From Methanoplanus endosymbiosus (GTDB lineage: Archaea > Halobacteriota > Methanomicrobia > Methanomicrobiales > Methanomicrobiaceae), in assembly GCF_024662215.1 (NCBI RefSeq), contig NZ_CP096115.1:1116001-1180000 (forward strand): a stretch of 64,000 bases of DNA, written 5' to 3'. Below are positions 36,273 to 45,257 of this stretch, piece after piece (the stretch's first letter is position 1; the number at the start of each line of letters is the position of its first letter). Both the position numbers and the translations under genes were made by a program. The notes below the pieces were generated by a model, which saw only the letters and a program-made list of their open reading frames with translations, ran no database searches and had not been told where the DNA came from.

Positions 36273-36881
36273 TTATAACTCTGCTTCAAAATCTTCAGGT
36301 GTAAGTGAAGTTGCAATGCCGCGTTTGCTCATTACTTCCTTTGCAAGGAGGTAATAGACAAGACTGAGGGCCTTTCTTCCCTTGTTGTTTGTCGGGATTA
36401 CAAGATCAATGTACTTGGTAATATTGTTTGTATCACAGAGTGCAACAATAGGCACGCCACACTGGACAGCCTCGTTTATTACCTGAAGATCTCCGATTGG
36501 ATCTGTTACTATTACAACATCAGGTTCGATGTATTCCCTGATGCTCTGATTGGTTAAAAGTCCCGGAATAAACCTTCCGACCTTTGAAACACCGCCGACA
36601 GCCTCTGCAAACTTTCTTGCAGGATACTGGCCGTACTGGCGTGATGTGACAACAAGCACCTTTGCAGGATCAAATTTAGCAATAAATTCTGCTGCGACTT
36701 TAATGCGCTCATCTGTCTGCTGAATGTCAAGGATGTAAAGTCCGTCTCCCCTTACGCGGTAAATGAACTTTTTCATATCCTGGCTCTTCTGCTGAGTTCC
36801 GATATGAACTCCGGCAGCCAGATATTCTTCTACAGGTACAAGTGATTCTTTCAGTTCAATCTCTATTTCATTTGAATTCAA
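36273..36881 (-). CDS. rps2: 30S ribosomal protein S2 (uS2)
   Basis: A 202-residue archaeal uS2. Recognisable segments: [99 protein letters not shown] and a [19 protein letters not shown] end. It assembles late into the small subunit head. In many archaea an enolase gene lies between rpoK and rps2; here the gap is only 19 bp and enolase is absent. Confidence 0.97.
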   Translation of the reverse strand: MNSNEIEIELKESLVPVEEYLAAGVHIGTQQKSQDMKKFIYRVRGDGLYILDIQQTDERIKVAAEFIAKFDPAKVLVVTSRQYGQYPARKFAEAVGGVSKVGRFIPGLLTNQSIREYIEPDVVIVTDPIGDLQVINEAVQCGVPIVALCDTNNITKYIDLVIPTNNKGRKALSLVYYLLAKEVMSKRGIATSLTPEDFEAEL

Positions 36882-36900
36882 TATTACATCAGCTCCAGTA

Positions 36901-37071
36901 CTATTTTCTCTTTACGGTAATGGGAATGACACCTGTTTCATACTCCTCAAGAGCGATCTCAAGCGGATCAATCCTGTCTGTCTTAACCAGAAGAGGTGCG
37001 CCCATTGATATCTGAAGAGAGCGTGCACCTACAATTCTGGCTCTCTCATATCTGGTGTATGTTTCCATCAT
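36901..37071 (-). CDS. rpoK: DNA-directed RNA polymerase subunit K (Rpo6)
   Basis: A 56-residue subunit (ATG 37071 or the next codon, ATG 37068). It has the conserved Rpo6/RPB6 core: [22 protein letters not shown] and [17 protein letters not shown]. The subunit stabilises assembly of the largest polymerase subunit. GGGATT immediately upstream fits the second ATG slightly better. It lies between tRNA-Pro and rps2 in the superoperon. Confidence 0.95.
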   Translation of the reverse strand: MMETYTRYERARIVGARSLQISMGAPLLVKTDRIDPLEIALEEYETGVIPITVKRK

Positions 37072-37112
37072 AATCCCATAAAATCTGTATTTCTTTTTTT
37101 TAAATCTGACAA

Positions 37113-37185
37113 TGGGGTCGCTGAGATTCGAACTCAGGTTACAGCATCCCGAACGCCATAGGATTCCAGGCTACCCCACGACCCC
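37113..37185 (-). tRNA. tRNA-Pro(CGG)
   Basis: A 73-nt cloverleaf: acceptor GGGGTCG/CGACCCC is perfectly paired, T-arm CTGAG-TTCGAAT-CTCAG, anticodon loop TTCGGGA with CGG at 34-36 and G37. Discriminator A; CCA is not encoded. The anticodon stem TGGCG/TGCTG has three wobble pairs. There is no intron. It lies inside the superoperon between rpoN and rpoK. Confidence 0.9.
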
Positions 37186-37193
37186 TCATAAAT

Positions 37194-37382
37194 TTATTGG
37201 TAAGGGTTGAGATCATCAATGATCTCTTTATGGGTGAGCAGCATCCTCCTGCAACAGTAGCGCTCAAGCCCCAGATCATCAAGGATATCCCTGATCTCCT
37301 CACCGGCATCTCTTCTTTTCTTAAACTCTTCATAGTAAACGGAAACTACTCTTCCGCATGTAAAGCACCGGACCGGAATCAT
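37194..37382 (-). CDS. rpoN: DNA-directed RNA polymerase subunit N (Rpo10)
   Basis: A 62-residue subunit homologous to RPB10. The atypical zinc site is clear: CFTCG near the N-terminus (Cys6, Cys9) and RYCCRRM (Cys43, Cys44). [13 protein letters not shown] and [18 protein letters not shown] are family hallmarks. Full length for an archaeal Rpo10. It helps assemble the D-L-N-P platform of the polymerase; subunit D is encoded five genes upstream. Confidence 0.97.
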   Translation of the reverse strand: MIPVRCFTCGRVVSVYYEEFKKRRDAGEEIRDILDDLGLERYCCRRMLLTHKEIIDDLNPYQ

Positions 37383-37414
37383 TTTTTGATCTCTCCCTTA
37401 TAATTTTATCTGTT

Positions 37415-37816
37415 CTAACGATAAGACTTCTGGAATTTCTTCCTTGCACCACGGCCGTGCGGCTTTTTGGCTTCTTTCTGGCGTGAGTCATTGACAAGGA
37501 GTGTTCTGTCATATACAAGATATGCATCCTTAATCCTTGGATCATTGTGCCAGTTTACAATTCCACGTGCAATTGCCGTCCTTACAGCTTCAGCCTGGCC
37601 CATGTAGCCCCCGCCTGAAACATCAATAGTTACATCAACATCATCTGTTGAACCGGGGAAGAGAAGGATTGGCTCTGAAATTTTCATACGTGCAATTTCA
37701 GTGCTGTAGATTTCAAGGGGGATGGAATTAATTCTGATTCTTCCTTTCCCTTCCTTAAAGGTAGCCCTTGCAATTGCAGTCTTCTTTTTTCCGCTTGTGT
37801 TAATAATCTTAGACAT
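37415..37816 (-). CDS. rps9: 30S ribosomal protein S9 (uS9)
   Basis: A 133-residue uS9 from ATG 37816 (MSKIINTSGKKKTAIARATFKEGKG). A longer frame from 37849 would overlap rpl13 and add 11 residues with no family counterpart. Signature segments are VSGGGYMGQAEAVRTAIARGIV and the basic C-terminus DSRQKEAKKPHGRGARKKFQKSYR, whose tail reaches the P-site tRNA. GGGGG precedes the ATG at about 10 nt. Confidence 0.96.
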   Translation of the reverse strand: MSKIINTSGKKKTAIARATFKEGKGRIRINSIPLEIYSTEIARMKISEPILLFPGSTDDVDVTIDVSGGGYMGQAEAVRTAIARGIVNWHNDPRIKDAYLVYDRTLLVNDSRQKEAKKPHGRGARKKFQKSYR

Positions 37817-37832
37817 ATTATTCAAAGCCCCC

Positions 37833-38255
37833 TTAGAACTTTGCTCCAAGAATACTGCTTATTGTTCCGACAGCCACATATTTTGGTGTTGAAAGACCAT
37901 CAATGTGGGCAGATTCAATAGTTTCGGCTTCTATGTCTGCAAACTCTTCAGGCACACCAACATAGACCTTGATACGGGCTAATGCCTCAATACCACGCTC
38001 TCTTTTATAAGGTACCATACCTCTGATGGTGCGTTTTACGATATGATCAGGCCTTCTTGGATAGAATGGTCCGCCTTCTCTGGAACCACGCTTCCTCTTC
38101 TGATCATAGTCTGCAAGAACACGGGCTTTTGCGCCGGAAATAACTGCAGATTCTGCATTGATTATTGCAAATTCCTCACCCTGAAGTGAACGTTTTGCAA
38201 CAGTGCTTGCAAGTCTTCCAAGGCGCAGACCGGCTGCATCGATTACTGTAACCAT
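37833..38255 (-). CDS. rpl13: 50S ribosomal protein L13 (uL13)
   Basis: A 140-residue archaeal uL13, with [19 protein letters not shown] at the N-terminus and [38 protein letters not shown] in the centre. It lies 17 bp upstream of rps9 and 7 bp after rpl18e, the standard archaeal order L18e-L13-S9. Confidence 0.97.
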   Translation of the reverse strand: MVTVIDAAGLRLGRLASTVAKRSLQGEEFAIINAESAVISGAKARVLADYDQKRKRGSREGGPFYPRRPDHIVKRTIRGMVPYKRERGIEALARIKVYVGVPEEFADIEAETIESAHIDGLSTPKYVAVGTISSILGAKF

Positions 38256-38262
38256 TCTTAAT

Positions 38263-38625
38263 TCACCTCAGAATCCTTACGCTTTTACCCTCGGGGTTTG
38301 ACTTTACGAGGTCTTCTATGGTCATGCAGGTGCCATTGGCATTTTTAATCTTGTCAATGGCTGATTCGCTGAAGTTTAGTGCCGCAACAGTAACTCCTGA
38401 TGAAAGCACACCGCTTCCAAGGACCTTGCCGGGAACTATTACAGTTTCGCCTTCGCGTGCGTATCTGCTGATTTTATTCAGATTAACTTCAGCGTGGTTT
38501 CTGGAGGGAGCCTCCAGCCTTTTTGCAATCTCACGCCATACACCTGCATCATTGGTCCTTGATGCATCCTTTAGAGTTGCAACCAGGGCAGAGTAGCGCG
38601 GATTTGTCTTAGTAGCTATCTTCAT
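38263..38625 (-). CDS. rpl18e: 50S ribosomal protein L18e (eL18)
   Basis: A 120-residue eL18, found in archaea and eukaryotes only. Segments: [74 protein letters not shown]. Full length, 1 bp from the end of rpoD, so probably translated in a coupled way. Confidence 0.96.
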   Translation of the reverse strand: MKIATKTNPRYSALVATLKDASRTNDAGVWREIAKRLEAPSRNHAEVNLNKISRYAREGETVIVPGKVLGSGVLSSGVTVAALNFSESAIDKIKNANGTCMTIEDLVKSNPEGKSVRILR

Positions 38626-38626
38626 T

Positions 38627-39451
38627 TTAGATCGCTCCTGAAATGTCGCTTAATACATCCACCAGGCCACGTGATTTATTCCCGATTATATCCAGTGCAC
38701 GGGTCATAATTTCCTTTACAGGCATTGAACCGTCACTTTCAACTACAAATATATATTTGCTGTCATGGGGATTAACACGTATCGCCGGCTCGTCTCCGAT
38801 ATCACTTGCCATACAGGCCTTTTCACAAAGCCTGCACATGGAACAGTCTTCCAGTCTGCTGTCAATGACTGACACTGCCTTACTACCGGCTTTAAGGACA
38901 CTTCTCGGGCACTGCTCTATGCATTTCCCGCACCCGTCACAGTGATCGCTCACTTCAATGACAGGATATGCCTTATATCCACATGCAAGTGTCGGCTGCC
39001 ACTTTGCATGTTCCATACCGGTATTCAGTTCTGCCCTTGCTTCAAGGACAACCTTCTGATCTTCGTCCAGTTTTACAATAGGAATGTCGGGGCTGACAGG
39101 GACTGCACGCGGATTCTGGGGAACCAAATCTCCGGACATTACAATTCCCGGACCTTCAACACTCAGGGTAAATACTGCCTGGCACTGTGAGCATCCTGCG
39201 CCTTCGCAGGAGCACTCGTCTCTTCTGACATATTCTGAAAGGTCTGTTGTAATCGGAATCAGGCCAAGGCGGTGAGTGAGAATTTCATCGAAGAGTGCAC
39301 TGTTGTTGTCATACAGAAACACATCTTCGATTGCAAGTGTAGGCACATCTGTGATCATTGCCCTTCTGAAGGAATTTGCAAAAGCAAATGTAGTACCTTT
39401 CAGAATAAATTTTGCAGCATTCTCATCAAGCCTGCTGAATGTGATTTCCAT
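38627..39451 (-). CDS. rpoD: DNA-directed RNA polymerase subunit D (Rpo3) with ferredoxin domain
   Basis: A 274-residue Rpo3, the alpha-like assembly subunit. The alpha-like dimerisation parts (FANSFRRAMITDVPTLAIEDV and the C-terminal PVKEIMTRALDIIG) flank the insert. A CSCEGAGCSQCQ cysteine cluster lies near residue 85. Residues about 165-220 form a ferredoxin-like domain with two sets of cysteines, CDGCGKCIEQCP and CSMCRLCEKACM, enough for two [4Fe-4S] clusters. Many methanogen Rpo3 subunits bind such clusters, and they influence assembly. The cluster-binding residues are complete here, so polymerase assembly may respond to oxygen or iron. Confidence 0.96.
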   Translation of the reverse strand: MEITFSRLDENAAKFILKGTTFAFANSFRRAMITDVPTLAIEDVFLYDNNSALFDEILTHRLGLIPITTDLSEYVRRDECSCEGAGCSQCQAVFTLSVEGPGIVMSGDLVPQNPRAVPVSPDIPIVKLDEDQKVVLEARAELNTGMEHAKWQPTLACGYKAYPVIEVSDHCDGCGKCIEQCPRSVLKAGSKAVSVIDSRLEDCSMCRLCEKACMASDIGDEPAIRVNPHDSKYIFVVESDGSMPVKEIMTRALDIIGNKSRGLVDVLSDISGAI

Positions 39452-39454
39452 TAA

Positions 39455-39853
39455 TCAGACTCTCCTGCCCCTTCTTCCACCTTTAGCACGAATGCTGTCG
39501 TGTGGAACAGGTGTTACATCCTCAATACGGCCGATTCTCATTCCGGCACGTGCAAGAGCACGGATTGCTGCCTGTGCTCCGGGACCGGGACTGCGCTGTT
39601 TGCCACGTCCAGGTGCACGCACCTTTACATGGACACCGACAATACCCTTGTCCTTTGCTGCATTTGCAACATTGATTGCCATCTGCATTGCCGCATAGGG
39701 AGAGCTTTCATTACGTGCCTGCTTTACAACCATTCCACCACTTGATTTGGTGACGGTTTCTGCACCGGAAAGATCTGTAACTGTAATAACTGTATTGTTA
39801 AACGAAGCAAAAATATGAGCTACGCCCCATTTCTCTTTTGAATCTTCTGCCAT
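39455..39853 (-). CDS. rps11: 30S ribosomal protein S11 (uS11)
   Basis: A 132-residue uS11. It has [44 protein letters not shown] and the C-terminal [43 protein letters not shown] followed by RRGRRV. It shares one base with the preceding rps4 stop region and lies directly before rpoD, the conserved archaeal S13-S4-S11-RpoD order. Confidence 0.97.
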   Translation of the reverse strand: MAEDSKEKWGVAHIFASFNNTVITVTDLSGAETVTKSSGGMVVKQARNESSPYAAMQMAINVANAAKDKGIVGVHVKVRAPGRGKQRSPGPGAQAAIRALARAGMRIGRIEDVTPVPHDSIRAKGGRRGRRV

Positions 39854-40401
39854 TACTGTCTGCCTCCGGACATGATGCGACCGCGCTCAGGGTGTGCTTC
39901 ACCAGTGAATGGAGAGTTGCCGTAATAAACTACTTCGGACTCCTCTGATTTCCTGATTCTGCATCCCGGAATTGTAACTTTTCTCCCGTTAACAGCCACA
40001 TGACCGTGTGTGATCATCTGACGTGCCTGTTTAGGCGAGCGTGCAAGACCTTTTCTGTACACGACAGTCTGAAGACGGCGTTCAAGTTCATTTTCGGTCT
40101 TCATTGCCAGCACATCGCCGATACCTGCTCCTTCAGGAAGAAGGCCGTATTTTGCAAGATGGCCAAGAAGCTCATCTTCCTTTCTTGCAATAAGTGCTTC
40201 ATCAGTCACACTTGATTTAAGAGCAAGAAGGTCACGGGCTGCACGGCGGTAGCGCCTTAATGTACTCTGGGCTTTCCAGAGTTCACGCTTGTTTCTGAGA
40301 CCGAATTCAATGACAAGACGGTTCTCATCATCAATACGGCTCTTCTCAAAGCGCCTCTTTGGTGTTTCATACTGCTTGTGATTTTTACCAGGATATACCA
40401 T
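39853..40401 (-). CDS. rps4: 30S ribosomal protein S4 (uS4)
   Basis: A 182-residue uS4, archaeal type. N-terminal [23 protein letters not shown] and the S4 RNA-binding domain [42 protein letters not shown] (about residues 105-150) are clear. It lies between rps13 and rps11 with gaps below 15 bp. It is a primary rRNA-binding protein of the small subunit. Confidence 0.97.
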   Translation of the reverse strand: MVYPGKNHKQYETPKRRFEKSRIDDENRLVIEFGLRNKRELWKAQSTLRRYRRAARDLLALKSSVTDEALIARKEDELLGHLAKYGLLPEGAGIGDVLAMKTENELERRLQTVVYRKGLARSPKQARQMITHGHVAVNGRKVTIPGCRIRKSEESEVVYYGNSPFTGEAHPERGRIMSGGRQ

Positions 40402-40414
40402 TTAAACCACCCGA

Positions 40415-40864
40415 TTATTTCTTCTTCCTGCTGACACCGACAGTCGATCCTCTTCTTCCTGAGGACTTGGTGCGCTGTCCGCGTACTTTCTGACCGGTCT
40501 CGTGACGGATACCACGGTAACAGCGAATCTTGCGCATCCTGTTGATGTCATCCTCAAGAGTCAGGCTGAGATCTGAACCGAGAAGCTGTTTTGCCTCTCC
40601 GGTATAGACATCCTTCTGACGGTTGAGCATCCATACAGGAACAAGATTCTGATAATCTGTCACCACATTGCGAATGCGGCCCACAATCTCCTCATCGAGA
40701 AGACCAAGGGTTGCACGCGGATCCGCACCTGCCATATCTGAAATTACAGCAGATGTGTGCATGCCGATTCCCGGAAGGCCGGTAAGTGCAATCTGAACGG
40801 ATTTTGTTCCGTCAAGATCGGCATTTTCAATCCTTACAAAGTAATTAATCTCTTGTTCTTCCAT
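40415..40864 (-). CDS. rps13: 30S ribosomal protein S13 (uS13)
   Basis: A 149-residue archaeal uS13. Segments: [32 protein letters not shown] and the basic C-terminus [35 protein letters not shown]. It is the first protein gene of the long minus-strand superoperon and starts 33 bp after the end of tRNA-Ser, so the two may share a transcript. Confidence 0.97.
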   Translation of the reverse strand: MEEQEINYFVRIENADLDGTKSVQIALTGLPGIGMHTSAVISDMAGADPRATLGLLDEEIVGRIRNVVTDYQNLVPVWMLNRQKDVYTGEAKQLLGSDLSLTLEDDINRMRKIRCYRGIRHETGQKVRGQRTKSSGRRGSTVGVSRKKK

Positions 40865-40897
40865 TCAATAGCCTCACAATGAGATTTGCTCTAAAAG

Positions 40898-40982
40898 CGC
40901 TGAGGGAGGGATTTGAACCCTCGAGTCCCAGGGGGACACGGGGTTAGCAACCCCGCGCCATGCCAGGCTTGGCTACCTCAAC
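40898..40982 (-). tRNA. tRNA-Ser(GCT)
   Basis: An 85-nt class II tRNA: acceptor GTTGAGG/CCTCAGC (one G-U pair), anticodon loop TTGCTAA with GCT at 34-36 and a strong GGGG-containing stem, long variable arm GTGTCCCCCTGGGACTCG region, T-arm GAGGG-TTCAAAT-CCCTC. Discriminator G; CCA is not encoded. It is immediately upstream of rps13. Confidence 0.93.
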
Positions 40983-41097
40983 AGAGTAATCTCGCATCTT
41001 ACGACACTCGCGATAACAGGTATCGCTCCATGAATGTTGCTTAATTAGATATGACAAATATGTTATTAAGGGTTGTGGTATAGTGATACCGGATCAG

Positions 41098-42081
41098 CTA
41101 CTCAAAGAAGGATTTCATATCCGGAATACCGGCCCGGAGAGGTTTTCTCTCAGTAAGTGCCGAGACAATGAGCGGGAGCGCGATTGTGGCATCGGCAAAA
41201 CACTGGACGCGGAATGAGTCCGGCGCTTCCTTGCCCCAGCTGATGGCCTCTTCAAATGTGCAGCCCGAAAGTCCGCCCCAGTGCGGCGCATCTGTTGTGT
41301 ACTGGATGGCATACTGGTGGCCGTCGGTATTTCTCTCATGTATTCCTGCAATGACATGGGTCTGCTGAATAAAATTCTTCGGGACACCTCCGCCGACATA
41401 TATCACCCCTGTGCGAACCGAATTTTCGATGACTGTGGTTATCTCATCAACATCAGCGATCTGATCGACCGATATCTCAATGCCCCTTCTCCTCGCCATC
41501 AGAGCAGCTATCCCGACTGATGAATCACAGAGGGCCGGAATGAATACCGGAATTTTAGCTTTTGCACATTCATTTAACACAGACTCTCCGGCAGGGTTCT
41601 TACCTCCAAGCCAGACACCCAGTTTCTCCATCAGAACACGGGACGAGGCATTGAATGGAGAGATCTCTTCAATAAAAGAAGCTATTTCAGATTCAATACC
41701 ACGGAACTGGTCATCATATGCAAAGACATCGTAGATACGATCAATACCCTTTGAAAAGAGTTCACAGTCATCAGCATTGTGGTGGCCCATATAGTGGCGC
41801 ACACCCAGGTGTTCACAGGTATCATGAAACATATTCGCCCCGGTTGAGACAATACCATCAATATATCGGTTTTTAATAAGTTCTATGACGCATTTCTGCA
41901 TTCCCGCAGGGATCATTGCACCTGATAGTCCAAGAAGGATGATGCAGTCCGGATCATCTATCATTTTCTTCCAGACTTCAAGTGATTCCCCCAGTTTTCT
42001 GCCCTGAAAACCGGTTTTTCCCATCCCTTCGATCAGTCCGGCAACACTTCCGGACGGTGATACTGACGTTGCTCTTTTCAT
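41098..42081 (-). CDS. dys: Deoxyhypusine synthase
   Basis: A 327-residue NAD-dependent enzyme that transfers the aminobutyl group of spermidine to a lysine of archaeal IF5A, the first step of hypusine formation. Motifs: LLGLSGAMIPAGM, STGANMFHDTCEHLG, IPALCDSSVGIA, VGGGVPKNF and the active-site lysine region EEAISWGKEAPDS (Lys near residue 290). It is a single gene with about 115 bp on each side. IF5A itself is not in the window. Confidence 0.93.
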   Translation of the reverse strand: MKRATSVSPSGSVAGLIEGMGKTGFQGRKLGESLEVWKKMIDDPDCIILLGLSGAMIPAGMQKCVIELIKNRYIDGIVSTGANMFHDTCEHLGVRHYMGHHNADDCELFSKGIDRIYDVFAYDDQFRGIESEIASFIEEISPFNASSRVLMEKLGVWLGGKNPAGESVLNECAKAKIPVFIPALCDSSVGIAALMARRRGIEISVDQIADVDEITTVIENSVRTGVIYVGGGVPKNFIQQTHVIAGIHERNTDGHQYAIQYTTDAPHWGGLSGCTFEEAISWGKEAPDSFRVQCFADATIALPLIVSALTERKPLRAGIPDMKSFFE

Positions 42082-42197
42082 GATTCTGATAATTAATAAA
42101 GAGAGATATGATAAAAAAAGATTCGATTGAGACGGAGCACTAAATATTCAATTGTAATGAAATATAAAAAAAGAAAATAATTTAGATTATTCCGGAC

Positions 42198-43001
42198 TTA
42201 AAGCGCAACAATAAGGCTGTCCTTAGAGACCATACCTACAAGTTTGCCTTCCTTTGTTACCGGAACCGAGCTGATGTTTTTGCCGACAATAAGATCAATT
42301 GCTTTTGCAACATCTTCGGTTATCTCCATCGTAAGTGCAGGTGATGTCATTATATCACTGACATAAAGATTTCTGACCTGCTGCTCCTGATGCTTCTCAC
42401 CGACTGATTCTCTGAATTCCATCATGGATTTTGCCACGTCAGTCTCAGTAACAATACCGATGATATTGCCTTCCTCAGTTACAACGAACTTTGCAGCTTT
42501 CTCATCAATCATTCTCCTGCGGAGGTGAACGACACGCTCACCAGGGTTGATGCTGTGAGGGTTCTGCATCAGGCTCTCAACTGAACCTTCAGGAACCATG
42601 ACCTTTAACAGATCTGTTGAATCCACCTTTCCGACAGGTTTATGCTCTTCATCAAGTACAACAACGATCTTGTATCTCTGAAGCAGAGGGATGAGAATCT
42701 GTGCCTCTTCATCAGAATAGACTGAAGTGAAGTCATCATCTGCCCGGTTTACAACATGGATCTTTGTTGGCGGCAGGGAAGAGGTTTTTTTGCTTCCGAG
42801 AGTCTCTGCAATTGCCTTTCTTGAGATTGTACCTGTTACAACTCCGTTATTGGTTACGATCAGTGGATCGGCACCTTCAGATAACATTTTGTCTAGTGCT
42901 TCAGTTATTGGTGCTGATTTTGCTATTGTGACTGGCCTGGACATTACATCCTTTACAAGGGTTTTTTCATTCATTTTTTTAACCTCAAATCGGATTTGCA
43001 T
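42198..43001 (-). CDS. Four-CBS-domain protein 1
   Basis: A 267-residue protein made of four CBS domains (two Bateman modules) with no other domain. The domains begin near LVKDVMSRPVTI, FTSVYSDEEAQI, LMQNPHSINPGE and YVSDIMTSPALT, each with the usual GxxxxxD/K ending (GTISRKAIAE, GKVDSTDLLK, GIVTETDVAK, GMVSKDSLIV). CBS modules bind adenine nucleotides such as AMP, ATP or SAM and usually control a partner protein. No partner domain is attached, so it may be an energy or SAM sensor acting in trans. It is the last of three CBS genes in a row. Confidence 0.9.
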   Translation of the reverse strand: MQIRFEVKKMNEKTLVKDVMSRPVTIAKSAPITEALDKMLSEGADPLIVTNNGVVTGTISRKAIAETLGSKKTSSLPPTKIHVVNRADDDFTSVYSDEEAQILIPLLQRYKIVVVLDEEHKPVGKVDSTDLLKVMVPEGSVESLMQNPHSINPGERVVHLRRRMIDEKAAKFVVTEEGNIIGIVTETDVAKSMMEFRESVGEKHQEQQVRNLYVSDIMTSPALTMEITEDVAKAIDLIVGKNISSVPVTKEGKLVGMVSKDSLIVAL

Positions 43002-43164
43002 AAGTTATTGGTTATTTTTCATCATCCGTATCACAGGCATTTCAAAAATATGCCATTATGAAGGCAGATATATACTTTAACTCAGAGTATCATGGCGGAG
43101 AATTCATAGAATTCAGATTTCCGCAGATTTCCGGTATAGATCTGCCCGGTCATTCAATATATCG

Positions 43165-44028
43165 TTATTCTTTTGTCAGGGCTTTGACAAGATCAAACTC
43201 TGTAATTACACCAACCAGATGAGAATCCTCAATTACCGGAAGTGCACCTACATTTCTGCTGATCATCTCCTTTGCAACCTCACATATTGGTTTATCGGGG
43301 GTTGTTGTGTAGAGTTCACCATTGATTAGATCCCTGACCGGCACTGACATAAGATCAGATATATTACCTGTCACCATTCCTTTAAACAGATCACCTTTTC
43401 CGATGTATTTCATAATATCCATCGCAGTAATGATTCCAAATAAAACATCATCACTGACTACAGGCAGACGTCTGAATCTGCGGGCAATCATCTCTTTTGC
43501 GACATCAGTCATAAGCGCATCAGGGCTTGTGACATAGGGGTTAGGAGTCATAATCTCAGAGACAGACGTATAATTGTCTTCACACGATAGTGTCCTTAAT
43601 ATATCCCTCTCAGTAACAATTCCGACAACTACACTGGTATCAGAGATAATGGGAAGGCCGCCGCATTTCTTAACCACAATGGTTCCGACAACCTCATTGA
43701 CCTTCGCATTTTCCTTCAGGGTAATGAGGCGGGTCGTCATTATCTCCCGTACATTATCGTTTAATGCGGCTATAAGATTCCCTTTGTGCTTGCCGGAAAC
43801 GAGATTAAACTTCTCTCCGCCTCCTATAAAGTTCAGGATGTCCCCTGCTGTCACAATACCTATGATCTTTCCAGTACCTGAATCAGCAACAGGCAGACGC
43901 CTGAAACCTTTTTTTGTCATTATCTCAACTGCACCTATGATGCTCATCGTCGGTGAGACCGTGATGACATCTTTCGTTGCAATATCCTTTAAAATTATAT
44001 TGTTCTGATTTTTATGATTTTTTTGCAT
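43165..44028 (-). CDS. Four-CBS-domain protein 2
   Basis: A 287-residue protein with four CBS domains: IATKDVITVSPTMSIIGAVE, VREIMTTRLITLKENAKV, VSEIMTPNPYVTSPDALM and VRDLINGELYTTTPDKPI, each ending in GIVTAGDI, GIVTERDI, GIITAMDI or GVITEFDL. It differs from the neighbouring four-CBS protein in its linkers, and its domains look more alike to each other, so the two are old paralogues. No catalytic or membrane domain. The gaps of about 150 bp on either side suggest separate promoters. Confidence 0.9.
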   Translation of the reverse strand: MQKNHKNQNNIILKDIATKDVITVSPTMSIIGAVEIMTKKGFRRLPVADSGTGKIIGIVTAGDILNFIGGGEKFNLVSGKHKGNLIAALNDNVREIMTTRLITLKENAKVNEVVGTIVVKKCGGLPIISDTSVVVGIVTERDILRTLSCEDNYTSVSEIMTPNPYVTSPDALMTDVAKEMIARRFRRLPVVSDDVLFGIITAMDIMKYIGKGDLFKGMVTGNISDLMSVPVRDLINGELYTTTPDKPICEVAKEMISRNVGALPVIEDSHLVGVITEFDLVKALTKE

Positions 44029-44177
44029 GAAACCATTCCCATATTCAGACGCAGTATTTAAAATATTATACAGCGATATTCTCAGGAAATTTCTTATCTT
44101 ATCCTTAAATTATTATCTCCGGGCCTCTCCCGGCATATAAGGCGGGATATGGATATATCCGGAATTTTTCCGGATCT

Positions 44178-44759
44178 CTAATCCGTATCGTCGCTTATCC
44201 TGCAGACCGAACAGAGCATTCTGCCGTCAACGAAGACGAGATCATCTGACATAAGGTTGCAGTTGTCACAGACTCCCGATGTTGCAGAACCGTTTGAATC
44301 CTCATAGTTATGATTGACTTTTATGAGATCAGACATTATCTCGTTCATCTCATTGGAGACCGAAATAATATCCCTGACTGTTACGATGCCGACAACCTTG
44401 GATTTGTCCACTACAGGAAGCCTTCTTACTTTATTTTTCACCATCATGTGAGTTGCTTCACCGACGGTTTTGTCAATGTCAATGGTAATTAAAGGTGTAC
44501 TCATAATTTCACTTACATAAACATCTCCGGGTTTGCGATCTTTAGCTACTACTTTACAGTTAATATCCTCCTCGGTAACAATGCCCTTAGGCACATTATT
44601 CTGCAGTACTATACAACTTCCCACTCCTTTCTTGCACATCTTTGCGGCCGCTTTTGGAACGGTAGCTTCAGCGCCGATTGTGGCCGGATTGTACCTCATG
44701 ACCTCCTTTACAGGAACATCTATTTTGAAGTGATTTGCGTCCATTATATTTTCGCTCAC
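44178..44759 (-). CDS. CBS-pair protein with C-terminal zinc-ribbon-like domain
   Basis: A 193-residue protein with one CBS pair (VKEVMRYNPATIGAEATV and VSEIMSTPLITIDIDKTV, ending in GIVTEEDI and GIVTVRDI) and a C-terminal CDNCNLMSDD...MLCSVCRI segment with CxxC...CxxC spacing suited to zinc. The zinc ribbon makes it different from the two CBS neighbours and suggests binding to nucleic acid or to another protein. It starts at GTG 44759 with a strong GGAGGAGGTGG site just upstream. CTTTTATAG (minus strand, 44831-44839) is a good TATA candidate. Confidence 0.85.
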   Translation of the reverse strand: MSENIMDANHFKIDVPVKEVMRYNPATIGAEATVPKAAAKMCKKGVGSCIVLQNNVPKGIVTEEDINCKVVAKDRKPGDVYVSEIMSTPLITIDIDKTVGEATHMMVKNKVRRLPVVDKSKVVGIVTVRDIISVSNEMNEIMSDLIKVNHNYEDSNGSATSGVCDNCNLMSDDLVFVDGRMLCSVCRISDDTD

Positions 44760-45257
44760 ATGACCACCTCCTCCTCAGCAGGAAATACCCGCAGAAGAGA
44801 GGTCTACAGATTATCCTATGGTTTCCAGCACTATAAAAGGATATTCACTGACATTTTACATAAAACAGCCAATTATAATTCAGGTCAGCCATCAAGTATA
44901 TATTATCCGGATATTTTCCTCAGAAATTATATGACCAAAGGATTTTTTGGTAATATCAGAACTTTTCCGGCCATTCTTCTTTTTGCCATAACAGCCACAG
45001 TTATATGTCTTTGAGGTCATAATCTGAATATCAATCAATTTTACCGGAAATTCTGGGAGCAGCATACAATTTACTGAAAAAAACCTGAGAGGTTATTATT
45101 TTGTACCCACAGACCACAAATATCAGATATTTTAATTTTACAGCTTAAAAGAACTGATTTTGATAATTATGCAGGATAAATAAGAAATTTTACCCCTCCG
45201 GTGAAAAAGGATATTAATTTATACTGTACCAAAACCAACATTTCAGGAGAATACAAC
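44760..45257. other. Divergent promoter region between CBS and GTPase genes
   Basis: About 500 bp without a supported gene. Minus-strand TATA candidate at 44831-44839 for the CBS gene; plus-strand TATA candidate at 45214-45225 (TTAATTTATACT) for the GTPase. The latter lies inside the frame that would result from a GTG 45201 start, which argues for the later start at 45258. No palindromes or origin-recognition boxes were found by eye. Confidence 0.5.

Noticed and set aside
44730-45014. 94-codon plus-strand frame before the GTPase gene
   Set aside because: It starts antisense to the CBS gene and has no recognisable product; the region is better explained as a divergent promoter.
44760-45257. 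Possible replication origin next to the oap-like genes
   Set aside because: I saw no origin-recognition-box repeats and no orc1/cdc6 gene within the window.
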